A DNA stretch of 64,000 nucleotides. Source: an uncultured Bacteroidales bacterium (GTDB taxonomy: Bacteria; Bacteroidota; Bacteroidia; Bacteroidales; P3). Made by a program: the position numbers and the translations under genes. Positions 16,140 through 24,390 of the stretch are shown one piece after another. The DNA is taken from positions 47,364-111,363 of the forward strand of contig CAKZZD010000019.1 in the NCBI GenBank assembly GCA_937886715.1, given 5' to 3'. Every line of letters starts with the position of its first letter. Positions within the stretch are counted from its first letter, which is position 1. Under the pieces are notes generated by a model, which saw only the letters and a program-made list of their open reading frames with translations, did no database searches and was not told the DNA's origin.

Positions 16140-16170
16140 TTTGAAAAATTAAAATAATTGGCTATTTTTG
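16140..16170 (+). promoter_or_regulatory. Bacteroidota-type promoter for the phospholipase/nuclease-fold gene
   Basis: TTTG 16140-16143, 19-bp spacer, TATTTTTG 16163-16170 (full TAnnTTTG match). The ATG follows at 16268, giving a leader of about 90 nt. Confidence 0.75.
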
Positions 16171-16267
16171 TCAGCAGAAACTCCGCTGCCAAAAAAATGG
16201 CAAATGCTTGTGCTTCAGACGATGAGATGACCATTAAAACACAAACCATCATAAAAAACATTGCCTT

Positions 16268-17209
16268 ATGAAAAAGTACACACACGCCTGGCTGGCCTTC
16301 ATGGCCATCAAACGACTCCAGTACGCCGACATTCCCGAGGCGAACCGCGACGACGCCAAAAGTCTGGTGAAATGGTTCCACGACTACCGCGACTTCGTCA
16401 TTGAGGGATCGTGGTATCCCGATGAGGTGTTTAAGGACATGGCTACCAGCCACATCATCAAATACCGTCCGGCCAAAGGCAACGATGAGGTGAAGTTCAA
16501 GAAACTGCCCAAAACGATGAAGTGCTACACGCTGGGACAGAAGTCGGAGCTGTACAAAAAGCCCTTCACCATCGAGAGCGGCAACTGTGCCGACAGGTGC
16601 GAATCGATTGCGCACAGCATCGTCGACAATTTCAAGATTTTGCGCACCGAGGAGCGGGGATGCCCCATCTCGACGTCGAGCAACCATATAGCCATGCGCT
16701 TTTTCATCCTGAGCCACTATATAGCCGATTGCCACATGCCCCTGCATTGCGATTACCGTTCGTTTTCGTCAGGGGCCAATATCCACGGCTTTATCGAACA
16801 GGAGTGGGACAAGCAGGTGAAGAAATCCTATCGTATCGACACCGACAACAACCGCTTCTTCTATGCCCCCGACGGCTATCCGTTGGCCGACAAGGTGACG
16901 CCGCTGATGCAGGCCGTCGAGGAAGACATTGTGAAGCGCGAATTCTACTATGGCTGGGGCACCGGGAACGGCAACACATGGGACTATATCAGCGCCGTGT
17001 CGGAATATTCCTACCTCATGTCCTACAGGATGATACCTGCAGAATTTGACGAGACGACGCTCACCAAGGAGCTGTACCGCGAGTCGGAGGCATACGGCAA
17101 ACTGGAGGAATACAGCCGATATATCCTCACCGATGCCATCGACTCGATTGCGAGGGTGTGGCTTCATGTGTGGGCGCGCTACCGCAAATGGAGCAGCGGC
17201 CGCTCATGA
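16268..17209 (+). CDS. Zinc-dependent phospholipase C / S1-P1 nuclease-fold protein
   Basis: 313 aa, start MKKYTHAWLAFMAIKRL. The early HAW motif and the later HYIADCHMPLHCD (His, Asp, His and Asp spaced as trinuclear-zinc ligands) are typical of the zinc-dependent PLC/S1-P1 nuclease fold. No signal peptide is visible, which is unusual for secreted members, so a cytoplasmic or atypical protein is possible. Substrate unknown. Own promoter. Its stop overlaps the convergent deoC stop by 6 bp. Confidence 0.65.
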   Translation: MKKYTHAWLAFMAIKRLQYADIPEANRDDAKSLVKWFHDYRDFVIEGSWYPDEVFKDMATSHIIKYRPAKGNDEVKFKKLPKTMKCYTLGQKSELYKKPFTIESGNCADRCESIAHSIVDNFKILRTEERGCPISTSSNHIAMRFFILSHYIADCHMPLHCDYRSFSSGANIHGFIEQEWDKQVKKSYRIDTDNNRFFYAPDGYPLADKVTPLMQAVEEDIVKREFYYGWGTGNGNTWDYISAVSEYSYLMSYRMIPAEFDETTLTKELYRESEAYGKLEEYSRYILTDAIDSIARVWLHVWARYRKWSSGRS

Positions 17210-17962
17210 TACGAGCTGTGCGTAGAGACCGCGGGTCAAACTGCTGGCTCCGATCCTGAATGTGTCCTTGCCGACATAATCGTCGCCCATCACACGGGCA
17301 GCAAGATGCGCATACCTCAACGCATCGGCTGCTTCGCGTATGCCGCCGGCTGCCTTGAAACCGACGATGCGGCCGGTGTGCGAGGCACATTCAGCCACGG
17401 CGCGCAGGATGGCCTCGGCAGCTTCGATGGTGGCACCGACAGAAGATTTGCCCGTCGAGGTCTTGACAAAGTCGGCACCACCCATGATAGCCATTCTGGC
17501 AGCGATGCTGATGTTCTCTGCGGTGCGGAGTTCGCCCGTTTCGAGGATCACCTTCAGCACATGGTCGCCACAGGCCTCTTTCATGGCCGAAACCTCGTTT
17601 TGAACCGCCTCCAGGTCGCCAGACAGCACGTTGCCGCGGCATATCACCACATCCACTTCGTCGGCGCCGCTAGCAATGGCAGTCTGCACTTCGGCCGCCT
17701 TCTGAGAGGGGGTCACCTGGCCATGTGGAAATGATCCGGCGACGGTGGCCACACGGATGCCGCTGCCGGCCAGCAGACGTTTTGCCAGCGCCACGTAACG
17801 GGGATAGACGCAAACCGCAGCCACGGGGCCGAAGTCGCTTCCCCGCATGGCCATGCTGCTGTTGCACAGCTGAATGATGACATCATCGGTGTCGATGGTG
17901 CCTAACGACGTGTTGTCGATGCACCCGAACACCTTCCGGGCCAAAAGCGTATCGTCCATCAT
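17204..17962 (-). CDS. deoC: Deoxyribose-phosphate aldolase
   Basis: 252 aa, class I aldolase TIM barrel. Schiff-base lysine in FVKTSTGKSS, second active-site lysine in VGFKAAGGIR, and catalytic Asp in ADEVDVVI. It splits 2-deoxyribose-5-phosphate to glyceraldehyde-3-phosphate and acetaldehyde. rpiB ends 6 bp upstream on the same strand, so the pair forms a small pentose-phosphate/nucleoside catabolism operon. Confidence 0.97.
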   Translation of the reverse strand: MMDDTLLARKVFGCIDNTSLGTIDTDDVIIQLCNSSMAMRGSDFGPVAAVCVYPRYVALAKRLLAGSGIRVATVAGSFPHGQVTPSQKAAEVQTAIASGADEVDVVICRGNVLSGDLEAVQNEVSAMKEACGDHVLKVILETGELRTAENISIAARMAIMGGADFVKTSTGKSSVGATIEAAEAILRAVAECASHTGRIVGFKAAGGIREAADALRYAHLAARVMGDDYVGKDTFRIGASSLTRGLYAQLVS

Positions 17963-17968
17963 GAATGG

Positions 17969-18412
17969 CTATTCGAGAATCTTGTTGATCTTCTCCACGC
18001 GACGCTCGTGACGGCCACCCTCAAAGGGGGTGTCGAGGAATTCGTCGACGATCTGGAGAGCCGTTTCCTCGGTGATGAAGCGTGCCGGCATCGAAAGGAC
18101 ATTGGCATTGTTGTGCTGGCGTCCCAAATGGGCAATCTCGGGGGTCCAGCAGAGGGCGCAACGCACATTGGGATACTTGTTGACTGTCATCTGTACCCCG
18201 TTGCCCGAGCCGCAAATGACGATGCCGCGGGCCATTTCGCCGCGGTTGATCACTCTGCCCAGCTGATGGGCGAAATCGGGATAGTCGCAGCTGTCGGCGC
18301 TGTCGGTGCCGAAGTCCTTAACTTCAAAACCTCTCTTGGTCAGATGTTCGACAACTTTTTTCTTCAATTCGTATCCTGCGTGGTCGTTCGCTATAGGTAT
18401 AATTTCTTTCAT
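17969..18412 (-). CDS. rpiB: Ribose-5-phosphate isomerase B
   Basis: 147 aa from ATG 18412 (MKEIIPIANDHAGYELKK); the longer frame to 18475 would include the promoter. Key residues: the catalytic Cys in VICGSGNGVQM and the substrate-binding HNNANVLSM. It interconverts ribose-5-phosphate and ribulose-5-phosphate. First gene of the rpiB-deoC pair, with a full promoter just upstream. Confidence 0.97.
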   Translation of the reverse strand: MKEIIPIANDHAGYELKKKVVEHLTKRGFEVKDFGTDSADSCDYPDFAHQLGRVINRGEMARGIVICGSGNGVQMTVNKYPNVRCALCWTPEIAHLGRQHNNANVLSMPARFITEETALQIVDEFLDTPFEGGRHERRVEKINKILE

Positions 18413-18444
18413 TTTGATGGTGTGTTTATAACTTTTTGCTTTTG

Positions 18445-18476
18445 CAAAGATACTACATTTTGCAAAGTGGCTCAAA
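18445..18476 (-). promoter_or_regulatory. Promoter for rpiB-deoC
   Basis: On the minus strand: TTTG (18476-18473), 20-bp spacer, TATCTTTG (18452-18445), a full match; 32 bp before the rpiB ATG. Confidence 0.75.
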
Positions 18477-18491
18477 ATGAATGTGTAGAAA

Positions 18492-18900
18492 TTATCAACT
18501 ATTTATCAAATTGTAGGCTTACTGATTTATATATCAGCGTGGTATGTGAATTTTCAACAGCGATTTGTTGAATCGTCTGTTAGTTCGTGTTTGAATCGCT
18601 GTTGACAAAAACCGACGGTTCAAAACAGCGATATTTTTCAGTGGTTTTTCAACATTTGTTTTGCCCCGTAAATCGATTTTCGGATATAAACAAAAGGGCG
18701 TTCAAAGCAAGTTTCAACAGGCGGTGAAAAAAAAGACAAACATTTATCCTGCAATCTATTGAGAGTCGATATTCCTGTTGATAACAAGGAATAAATATTT
18801 ACCCCGAAAAACACTTACGAAGATATCAACAGAATTAACACCCAAAAGAAAAAAAATAAAAAATTTAAAAGGAATAAGAATATTTTTTTTCTGACGTAGG
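18492..18900. other. Candidate replication origin (oriC): cluster of DnaA-box-like motifs plus AT-rich tract
   Basis: Non-coding gap between divergent rpiB and nadA. It carries at least eight motifs with a TCAACA core close to TTATCAACA: 18492-18500 (TTATCAACT), 18551-18559 (TTTTCAACA), 18566-18574 reverse, 18600-18608 reverse (TTGTCAACA), 18646-18654 (TTTTCAACA), 18711-18719 (GTTTCAACA), 18776-18784 reverse (TTATCAACA) and 18823-18831 (ATATCAACA). A very AT-rich tract (about 18845-18893) follows, like an unwinding element. The boxes differ from the classic TTATCCACA by CA for CC. A parS site lies 2.2 kb to the right. This is inference; a regulatory region bound by another protein is the alternative. 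Confidence 0.5.
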
Positions 18901-19046
18901 GGAGGGGCAGGACGGGGGAAGGAATTGAAAAATGCGAAAAAATAAACGGCAATAAATCAATCATCCATAATTGTTTATAAACCAAAAGGATGTAGAAGCG
19001 GTGGAAGATTGTGTGCCGGGATTGCCATTTATATGGAAAATATTCG

Positions 19047-19054
19047 TACTTTTG
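19047..19054 (+). promoter_or_regulatory. Promoter -7 box for nadA
   Basis: TACTTTTG, a full TAnnTTTG match, 34 bp before ATG 19089; the -33 region is only ATTG with slightly long spacing. Confidence 0.5.
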
Positions 19055-19088
19055 CAGTTACATTTAACCCTTCAAAACCGACAATCAC

Positions 19089-20036
19089 ATGACCGACGAT
19101 CAACTGAAACAGGAAATACTCAGGCTGAAAAGTGAGAAGAATGCCGTCATACTCGGGCATTATTATCAGCGGCACGAAATACAGGAACTGTCCGACTATG
19201 TGGGCGACAGTTTGGCGTTGGCGCAGAAGGCCCAGGAGGCTACAGCCGACATCATCGTGTTCTGCGGAGTGCATTTCATGGCCGAGACTGCCAAGATACT
19301 GAATCCTTCGCGCAAGGTGCTGTTGCCTGACATGGAGGCGTCGTGCTCGCTGGCCGAGAGTTGCAAGGCAGATGAATTTGCGGCTTTCAAGGCGGAGCAT
19401 CCCGACCACATGGTGATCAGCTATGTGAACTGTTCGGCCGAGATCAAGGCCTTGAGCGACCTGATCTGTACAAGCGGCAATGCCGAGAAGCTGGTGCGTT
19501 CGCTGCCCGAGGAGCAGAAGATCATCTTCGCCCCCGATCGCAACCTGGGTGGCTACATCAATCGCGTGACCGGCCGCAATATGGTGCTGTGGAACGGCGT
19601 GTGCACAGTGCACGATGCGATGCAGGCCGAGGGCATCCTGAAGCTGAAAGCCGAACATCCCGACGCGCCCGTTATAGCACATCCCGAGTGCAATGCGGCG
19701 CTGCTGCAAGTGGCCGACTTTATCGGTTCGACCAAAGCCATGTTGAACTATATCCAGCAGTCGCCTGCCCATCAGATAATAGTGGCTACGGAAACGGGTA
19801 TATTGTATGAGATGCGCCGGCTGTGTCCCGACAAGGAGTTTCTGACGCTTCACGACGACAAATCGTGTGCCTGTGACGATTGCGCCTATATGAAACTCAA
19901 CACGCTGGAAAAGCTCTACCGCTGCCTGCGCGACGAGCAGCCGGAGATATTGATGAGTGCTGAGATGATCGAGGCTGCCAAGCGTCCGATTGTCCGCATG
20001 CTCGACATGAGCCGCGAGCTGGGTATAATCAAGTAG
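19089..20036 (+). CDS. nadA: Quinolinate synthase
   Basis: 315 aa. NadA condenses iminoaspartate with DHAP to quinolinate using a [4Fe-4S] cluster. The cluster cysteines are visible in CGVHFMAE, in HPECNAALLQ and in the C-terminal CACDDCAYMKLNTLEKL; SYVNCSAEIKAL and DLEASCSL-like text (DMEASCSLAESC) are also typical. NadB and NadC are not in the window. It starts a rightward gene run beside the candidate origin and is followed 3 bp later by the DUF3267 gene. Confidence 0.97.
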   Translation: MTDDQLKQEILRLKSEKNAVILGHYYQRHEIQELSDYVGDSLALAQKAQEATADIIVFCGVHFMAETAKILNPSRKVLLPDMEASCSLAESCKADEFAAFKAEHPDHMVISYVNCSAEIKALSDLICTSGNAEKLVRSLPEEQKIIFAPDRNLGGYINRVTGRNMVLWNGVCTVHDAMQAEGILKLKAEHPDAPVIAHPECNAALLQVADFIGSTKAMLNYIQQSPAHQIIVATETGILYEMRRLCPDKEFLTLHDDKSCACDDCAYMKLNTLEKLYRCLRDEQPEILMSAEMIEAAKRPIVRMLDMSRELGIIK

Positions 20037-20039
20037 GTC

Positions 20040-20606
20040 ATGAGCAAGAAGGAAGAAACTCTGCCCGTGGTGGAAGGCTATGTGGCAGAGCAGAAAACCA
20101 TAAGCCTTGTATGGGGCAATGTGCTGGCGGTGTTGTTGATAGCGTTGGCTGCGGCGGTCGGTTTTGCGCTGATGTGTGTCCTTTGGGGCGGAATCCACTT
20201 CAATCCCATGGGCATGCTGTTGTTTTCGGCAGGGATGCTGATAGGCATAGTGGTGCACGAACTGGTGCACGGAATCACATGGCTGGTGATGTTGAAAAAG
20301 AGTTTCAGCCACCTCTCATTCGGATTTATGAAAGGTTGCGCCTACTGCCATATCGACGTGCCGATGGAGAAGCGCAGCTATGTGGTGGGTGCGCTGATGC
20401 CGCTGTTGCTGACAGGATTGCTGCCGTGGCTGGCGGGCATTGTGGCCAACAGCTGGGTATGGATGATGATAGGAGCCGTGATGATTGGCGGTGCCGCCGG
20501 CGACATCATGATTGTGAGGGCACTGCGCCACGAGGCCTCCAGCACGCTTGTCTATGACCATCCTTCCGACATCGGGTGTTATGTTTACCATAAAGAACAG
20601 CCATGA
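20040..20606 (+). CDS. DUF3267 membrane protein with HExxH motif
   Basis: 188 aa with about four membrane helices (residues 25-48, 54-72, 115-135, 140-158). The second is followed by HELVHG, an HExxH zinc-protease-like motif, and GGAAGDIMIVRAL near the end supplies the conserved Gly-Asp that could be the third ligand. This matches DUF3267, predicted intramembrane metalloprotease-like proteins of unknown substrate. It lies 3 bp after nadA and overlaps the next gene by ATGA. Confidence 0.85.
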   Translation: MSKKEETLPVVEGYVAEQKTISLVWGNVLAVLLIALAAAVGFALMCVLWGGIHFNPMGMLLFSAGMLIGIVVHELVHGITWLVMLKKSFSHLSFGFMKGCAYCHIDVPMEKRSYVVGALMPLLLTGLLPWLAGIVANSWVWMMIGAVMIGGAAGDIMIVRALRHEASSTLVYDHPSDIGCYVYHKEQP

Positions 20607-21106
20607 TAGGACAACCCCAAGTGTATGAAACTCTGGAGCGGATGCAAATACCGTTCGACTACTACGAGCACCCCGAGGCACCGACCATCGAGATTGCCGC
20701 ACAATTCTACCGCGGTGAAGGAACCACGCTCTGCAAGAACCTTTTCTTTCGCAACCACAAGGGCAACCGGCACTACCTGGTGATCATGGACAGCCGTCAT
20801 GCCATGGATATCCACGACATGGAGCATCGTCTGCACCAGGGGAAACTGAGCTTTGCCAGTCCCGAGCGCATGATGCGCTATCTTGGTGTCAAGCCGGGGT
20901 CCGTTTCGCTTTTCACCCTCGTCAACGACGCAAACCACGAGGTGACCCTCTTCGTCGACCGACAGTTGCTCAGCGCCGAAAAGGTGAGTTTCCATCCCAA
21001 CGACAACCGTGCTTCGCTGGTCATCAGCCGCGACGATATGATGCGTTTTATCCACAACATCGGCAACCCGTTCGAAATTGTTGATTTGTACGACATAAAT
21101 TGTTGA
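20603..21106 (+). CDS. YbaK/EbsC-family aminoacyl-tRNA deacylase (prolyl-tRNA editing type)
   Basis: 167 aa. Segments IPFDYYEHPEAPTIEIAAQ, KNLFFRNHKGNRHYLVIMD and VSLFTLVNDANHEVTLFVD fit the free-standing ProX/PrdX-like editing domains that hydrolyse mischarged tRNA(Pro). The conserved lysine of the family is in CKNLFF. Stop is at 21106, 17 bp before a parS-like palindrome. Overlap of 4 bp with DUF3267 suggests translational coupling, but no functional link is evident. Confidence 0.88.
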   Translation: MIGQPQVYETLERMQIPFDYYEHPEAPTIEIAAQFYRGEGTTLCKNLFFRNHKGNRHYLVIMDSRHAMDIHDMEHRLHQGKLSFASPERMMRYLGVKPGSVSLFTLVNDANHEVTLFVDRQLLSAEKVSFHPNDNRASLVISRDDMMRFIHNIGNPFEIVDLYDINC

Positions 21107-21123
21107 TAATGTTGTTAAAATAA

Positions 21124-21139
21124 TGTTCCACGTGAAACC
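21124..21139. promoter_or_regulatory. parS-like ParB binding site
   Basis: TGTTCCACGTGAAACC, 15 of 16 to TGTTnCACGTGAAACA. Lies between the YbaK gene and the pseudouridine synthase ATG (21140), 2.2 kb from the candidate oriC. It shares a 15-mer with the site at 61951. Confidence 0.75.
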
Positions 21140-22009
21140 ATGAAGAAACAAGAATTCCATGTTGCCGAACCCAGTGGTCTGCTCGATTTCCTGTTCAAAA
21201 GCATGCCCGACACCAGCCGTACCCGCGTCAAGTCGATCCTGTCGCACAATGTCTATGTCGATGGTCGGCGCACGTCGCAATACAACTTTCCTCTTCAGCC
21301 GGGCATGAAGGTGAGCATTGAAACCGCTTCACGCAAGGACAGACTTCGTCCGCGCGACCTTGACATCGTGTACGAGGATCCACACCTGTTCGTTGTCAAC
21401 AAGCACGAAGGCCTGCTCAGCTACAGCAAAAACATCAAAGACAAGACCGTCATCACCGTGCTCAACCAGTATCTGGAAGCCTCCCACCAGTCGTGCCATG
21501 CCCATGTGGTGCACCGTCTGGACCGCGACACCAGCGGCTTGATGCTGGTCAGCAAAAGCAAGGAGGTGAGCCGCAAGTTTGAGGAAGACTGGAAGGGGCG
21601 CGTGTTCGACCGCCGCTACTTTGCTGTTGCCTGGGGTCACATCGAGCCGCCCAAAGGGGAGATCCGCAGTTGGTTCACCGATGGCGAGTTCTGCGTGCTG
21701 TCGTCGCCCACCGACAACGGCGGCAAGCTGGCCGTGACCCACTACGAGGTGCTCGAAACCTCGCGGCGGTACAGCCTGGTGGACCTGAAACTCGACACCG
21801 GGCGGCACAACCAGATACGTGTCCACCTGCGCGACCTCAAGCACCCCGTGGTGCACGACCCCATGTACGGCTACAAAGACGACCTCTCGCCGGTGTCGCG
21901 GCTGTGCCTGCATGCCTACCGCATCTGTTTCATCCACCCCGTCACCGGTCGCCGCATGAAGTTCGAGACCCCATTGCCCGATGCTTTTGCCAAGCTGATG
22001 GAAATATAG
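21140..22009 (+). CDS. RluA-family pseudouridine synthase with S4 domain
   Basis: 289 aa. N-terminal S4 RNA-binding domain (about 12-65), then the catalytic domain with HRLDRDTSGLML (catalytic Asp) and the GRHNQIRVHL segment (family form GRTHQIRVH). RluC/D-like enzymes modify 23S rRNA or tRNA; the exact target cannot be told. The ATG directly abuts a parS-like palindrome, so ParB binding there could affect its expression. Confidence 0.93.
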   Translation: MKKQEFHVAEPSGLLDFLFKSMPDTSRTRVKSILSHNVYVDGRRTSQYNFPLQPGMKVSIETASRKDRLRPRDLDIVYEDPHLFVVNKHEGLLSYSKNIKDKTVITVLNQYLEASHQSCHAHVVHRLDRDTSGLMLVSKSKEVSRKFEEDWKGRVFDRRYFAVAWGHIEPPKGEIRSWFTDGEFCVLSSPTDNGGKLAVTHYEVLETSRRYSLVDLKLDTGRHNQIRVHLRDLKHPVVHDPMYGYKDDLSPVSRLCLHAYRICFIHPVTGRRMKFETPLPDAFAKLMEI

Positions 22010-22071
22010 CCACCGGATGGCACGCAATTTGCAGGAATACAATCAGAAACAAACCATAAAAACAAAATGAT

Positions 22072-22869
22072 ATGTCAGGATTCAAAGACGACAAACAGAT
22101 GGGACGCTACATCCTCTGGGGCGCTGTGGCGCTGGTAGCATTAATCGTGTTCTTCTCCTCGTTCTACACCATCCGCTCCACCGAACGCGGCGTGCTCAGC
22201 ACCTTCGGCAAGATGAGCGACCAGGTTGTCGAGGACGGCCTTCACCTGAAGGTGCCTTTCATCCAGACCATCAAAAAGGTCAACGTCCAGCAGAAGAAAT
22301 TTGATGGCAAGGAGAACAGCTACACGCGCGACGTGCAGACCTCCGAGGTGGAATACACCATCAACTACGACCTTGTGCGTGAGAATGTCAGCAAGCTGAT
22401 GAAGAACGTCGGCGAGGACTACCACAACCGCATCGTCGTGCCCTTCATCCGCTCGGCCATGAAGGAGGCCTTCGGCAATTTTGCCGCCACCGAAATCGTG
22501 GAGAACCGCGACGCCGTGCGTCGCGAGATCGAGAACACGCTCCGCCGCACCCTCGACAGCAACTATTTCCATAACATCCAGTTCCAGCTGGTGGACATCG
22601 ACTTCGACGACGATTTCGAAACCGCCATCAAGGAGAAGCAGGTGGCCGAGCAGAATGCCCTCAAAGCCAAAAACGTGACCATCCAGGTCGAGGAGCAGGC
22701 CAAGCAGACCAAAATCAAGGCCGAAGCCGATGCCGAAGCCATGCGCATCAAAGCCAACGCCTTGGAGCGCAACCCCAAGCTGGTCAACTACGAGGCCGTG
22801 CAAAAATGGGACGGCAAGATGCCGCAGTATATGCTTGGCAACAGCGTCCCCTTTATCGACCTCAAATAG
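22072..22869 (+). CDS. Prohibitin / SPFH-domain membrane protein
   Basis: 265 aa: short cytosolic N-terminus, one membrane helix (about 13-33), SPFH/band-7 domain (STERGVLSTFGKMSDQVVEDG, RREIENTLRRTL) and a C-terminal Ala/Lys/Glu-rich coiled coil (about 190-235, AEQNALKAKNVTIQVEEQAK). Fits prohibitin-like or HflK/C-like scaffold proteins forming ring assemblies at the inner membrane, often with FtsH. No ftsH or partner SPFH gene is adjacent. Confidence 0.92.
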   Translation: MSGFKDDKQMGRYILWGAVALVALIVFFSSFYTIRSTERGVLSTFGKMSDQVVEDGLHLKVPFIQTIKKVNVQQKKFDGKENSYTRDVQTSEVEYTINYDLVRENVSKLMKNVGEDYHNRIVVPFIRSAMKEAFGNFAATEIVENRDAVRREIENTLRRTLDSNYFHNIQFQLVDIDFDDDFETAIKEKQVAEQNALKAKNVTIQVEEQAKQTKIKAEADAEAMRIKANALERNPKLVNYEAVQKWDGKMPQYMLGNSVPFIDLK

Positions 22870-22878
22870 TCGCCACCC

Positions 22879-24156
22879 ATGCAACCTCTCGACTATCACG
22901 CCCGGCGCCATGCCCTCACGGCTTTGCGCCAGGCCGTTTTGCGGCATCAGGACGCGCTGCTTGCCGCCCTGGCCGCCGACCTTGGCAAAAGCGCCACCGA
23001 GGCCTATATGTGTGAAGTGGGCCTGCTGCTCGACGACATAGGCTACACCCTGCGACACCTACGGCGGTGGATGCGACCGCACCGCGTGCCGGCACCGCTC
23101 AGCAGCTTTCCGGCCACAAGCCGGGTGATGAGCGAGCCCTATGGAAGGGTGCTTGTCATGGCTCCGTGGAACTATCCCGTGCTGCTTTCGCTGCAGCCCT
23201 TGGCGGGAGCCGTGGCCGCCGGCAACAGCGTGGTGCTCAAGCCCTCTGAACTTGCCCCCGCATCGGCTGCAGCCATCGAATCCGTGGTGGCCGACATGGC
23301 GAAGGAATGCCCGTGCGTGAGCGTGGTGCAAGGCGGTGCCGACACTGCATCGGCATTGCTTGAAGAGCAGTGGGACTATATCTTCTACACCGGCAACCCG
23401 CACGTGGGCCGCATCGTGATGCAGGCCGCCGCACGCCATCTGACCCCCGTCACCCTCGAGTTGGGCGGCAAGTCGCCCGTCATCGTCGACAGCTCGGCCC
23501 ATCTGCCCCTGGCTGCCCGGCGCATCGCCTTCGGCAAGTTTCTCAATGCCGGCCAGACCTGCGTGGCGCCCGACTATGTGCTTGTCCACCGCGATGTGCA
23601 CGACCGCTTCGTGGCCCTGCTGAAAGCCGAGATACAACGCCAGTTCCCCGACGGCTGCGGCCGTATCATCAACGACCGCCACCGTCAGCGCCTAGCCGCC
23701 CTGTCGGGCGCGGCCCTGAGCGATGTGGAAAAGCCTCTTGTCCTCGACGGCATCGACGCTTCGCATCCGGCCATGCAGGAGGAGATATTCGGGCCGATAT
23801 TGCCGGTGCTGCCGGTCGGCGATGTCCAGCAGGCCATCGACTTTGTCAATGCCCGACCGAAACCTCTCGCCTTGTACCTTTTCACCACCGACCGCCATGT
23901 GCGGCAGCGCGTGCTGGGCGAATGCAGTTTCGGCGGGGGTTGCGTCAACGACACCATCATGCACCTTTCGCAGCACAACCTGCCCTTTGGTGGGGTGGGG
24001 GAGAGCGGCATCGGCGCCTACCATGGCCGCCACACCTTCGACACGTTCAGTCACCAGAAATCTGTTGTTGACCGAGGGCTGTGGCTCGACCCGTCGATGC
24101 GCTACAGGCCCTACACAGGGGCCAAGCTGAAGCTGATCCGCCGTTTCCTTGGATGA
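22879..24156 (+). CDS. NAD(P)-dependent aldehyde dehydrogenase (class 3-like)
   Basis: 425 aa, the short class-3/fatty-aldehyde type without the N-terminal extension. Motifs: VMAPWNYPVLLSLQPLAGA, general-base Glu in TLELGGKSPVIV, catalytic Cys in FLNAGQTCVAPDYVL and LPFGGVGESGIGAYHG. It oxidises aldehydes, possibly long-chain ones, to acids. It begins 9 bp after the prohibitin gene, so they are likely co-transcribed. Substrate not determinable. Confidence 0.93.
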   Translation: MQPLDYHARRHALTALRQAVLRHQDALLAALAADLGKSATEAYMCEVGLLLDDIGYTLRHLRRWMRPHRVPAPLSSFPATSRVMSEPYGRVLVMAPWNYPVLLSLQPLAGAVAAGNSVVLKPSELAPASAAAIESVVADMAKECPCVSVVQGGADTASALLEEQWDYIFYTGNPHVGRIVMQAAARHLTPVTLELGGKSPVIVDSSAHLPLAARRIAFGKFLNAGQTCVAPDYVLVHRDVHDRFVALLKAEIQRQFPDGCGRIINDRHRQRLAALSGAALSDVEKPLVLDGIDASHPAMQEEIFGPILPVLPVGDVQQAIDFVNARPKPLALYLFTTDRHVRQRVLGECSFGGGCVNDTIMHLSQHNLPFGGVGESGIGAYHGRHTFDTFSHQKSVVDRGLWLDPSMRYRPYTGAKLKLIRRFLG

Positions 24157-24197
24157 ATGCCGCCGCCGATGCGGTGCAACTGCCTGATTTCTACCTA

Positions 24198-24267
24198 TCT
24201 TCTCCTTACCATCTCACTATCATCTCCTACCAGGGTAGGAGTTGGGTAGGAGTTGGTAAGGAGAAGA
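24198..24267. repeat. Palindromic intergenic repeat, copy 3 (pyrimidine-rich variant)
   Basis: Outer stem TCTTCTCCTTACCA (24198-24211) with TGGTAAGGAGAAGA (24254-24267) and inner stem TCCTACC with GGTAGGA. Same layout as copies 1 and 2 (TTCTCC outer ends, repeated TTGG/GTAGGAG units) but with fewer G runs. It follows the aldehyde dehydrogenase stop and may also terminate transcription. The rest of the 234-bp gap shows nothing else firm. Confidence 0.75.
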
Positions 24268-24390
24268 GACGGATTTAGTGCGAGTTGCGGAGGTCGTGCG
24301 AAGGGGCGGCATGTGGGGCGAGAGGGATATATTTTCCCTTTTTTTTGGTGCAGGGCAATATTGCGGCGGAAAGGGCGTTAATAAAATATT

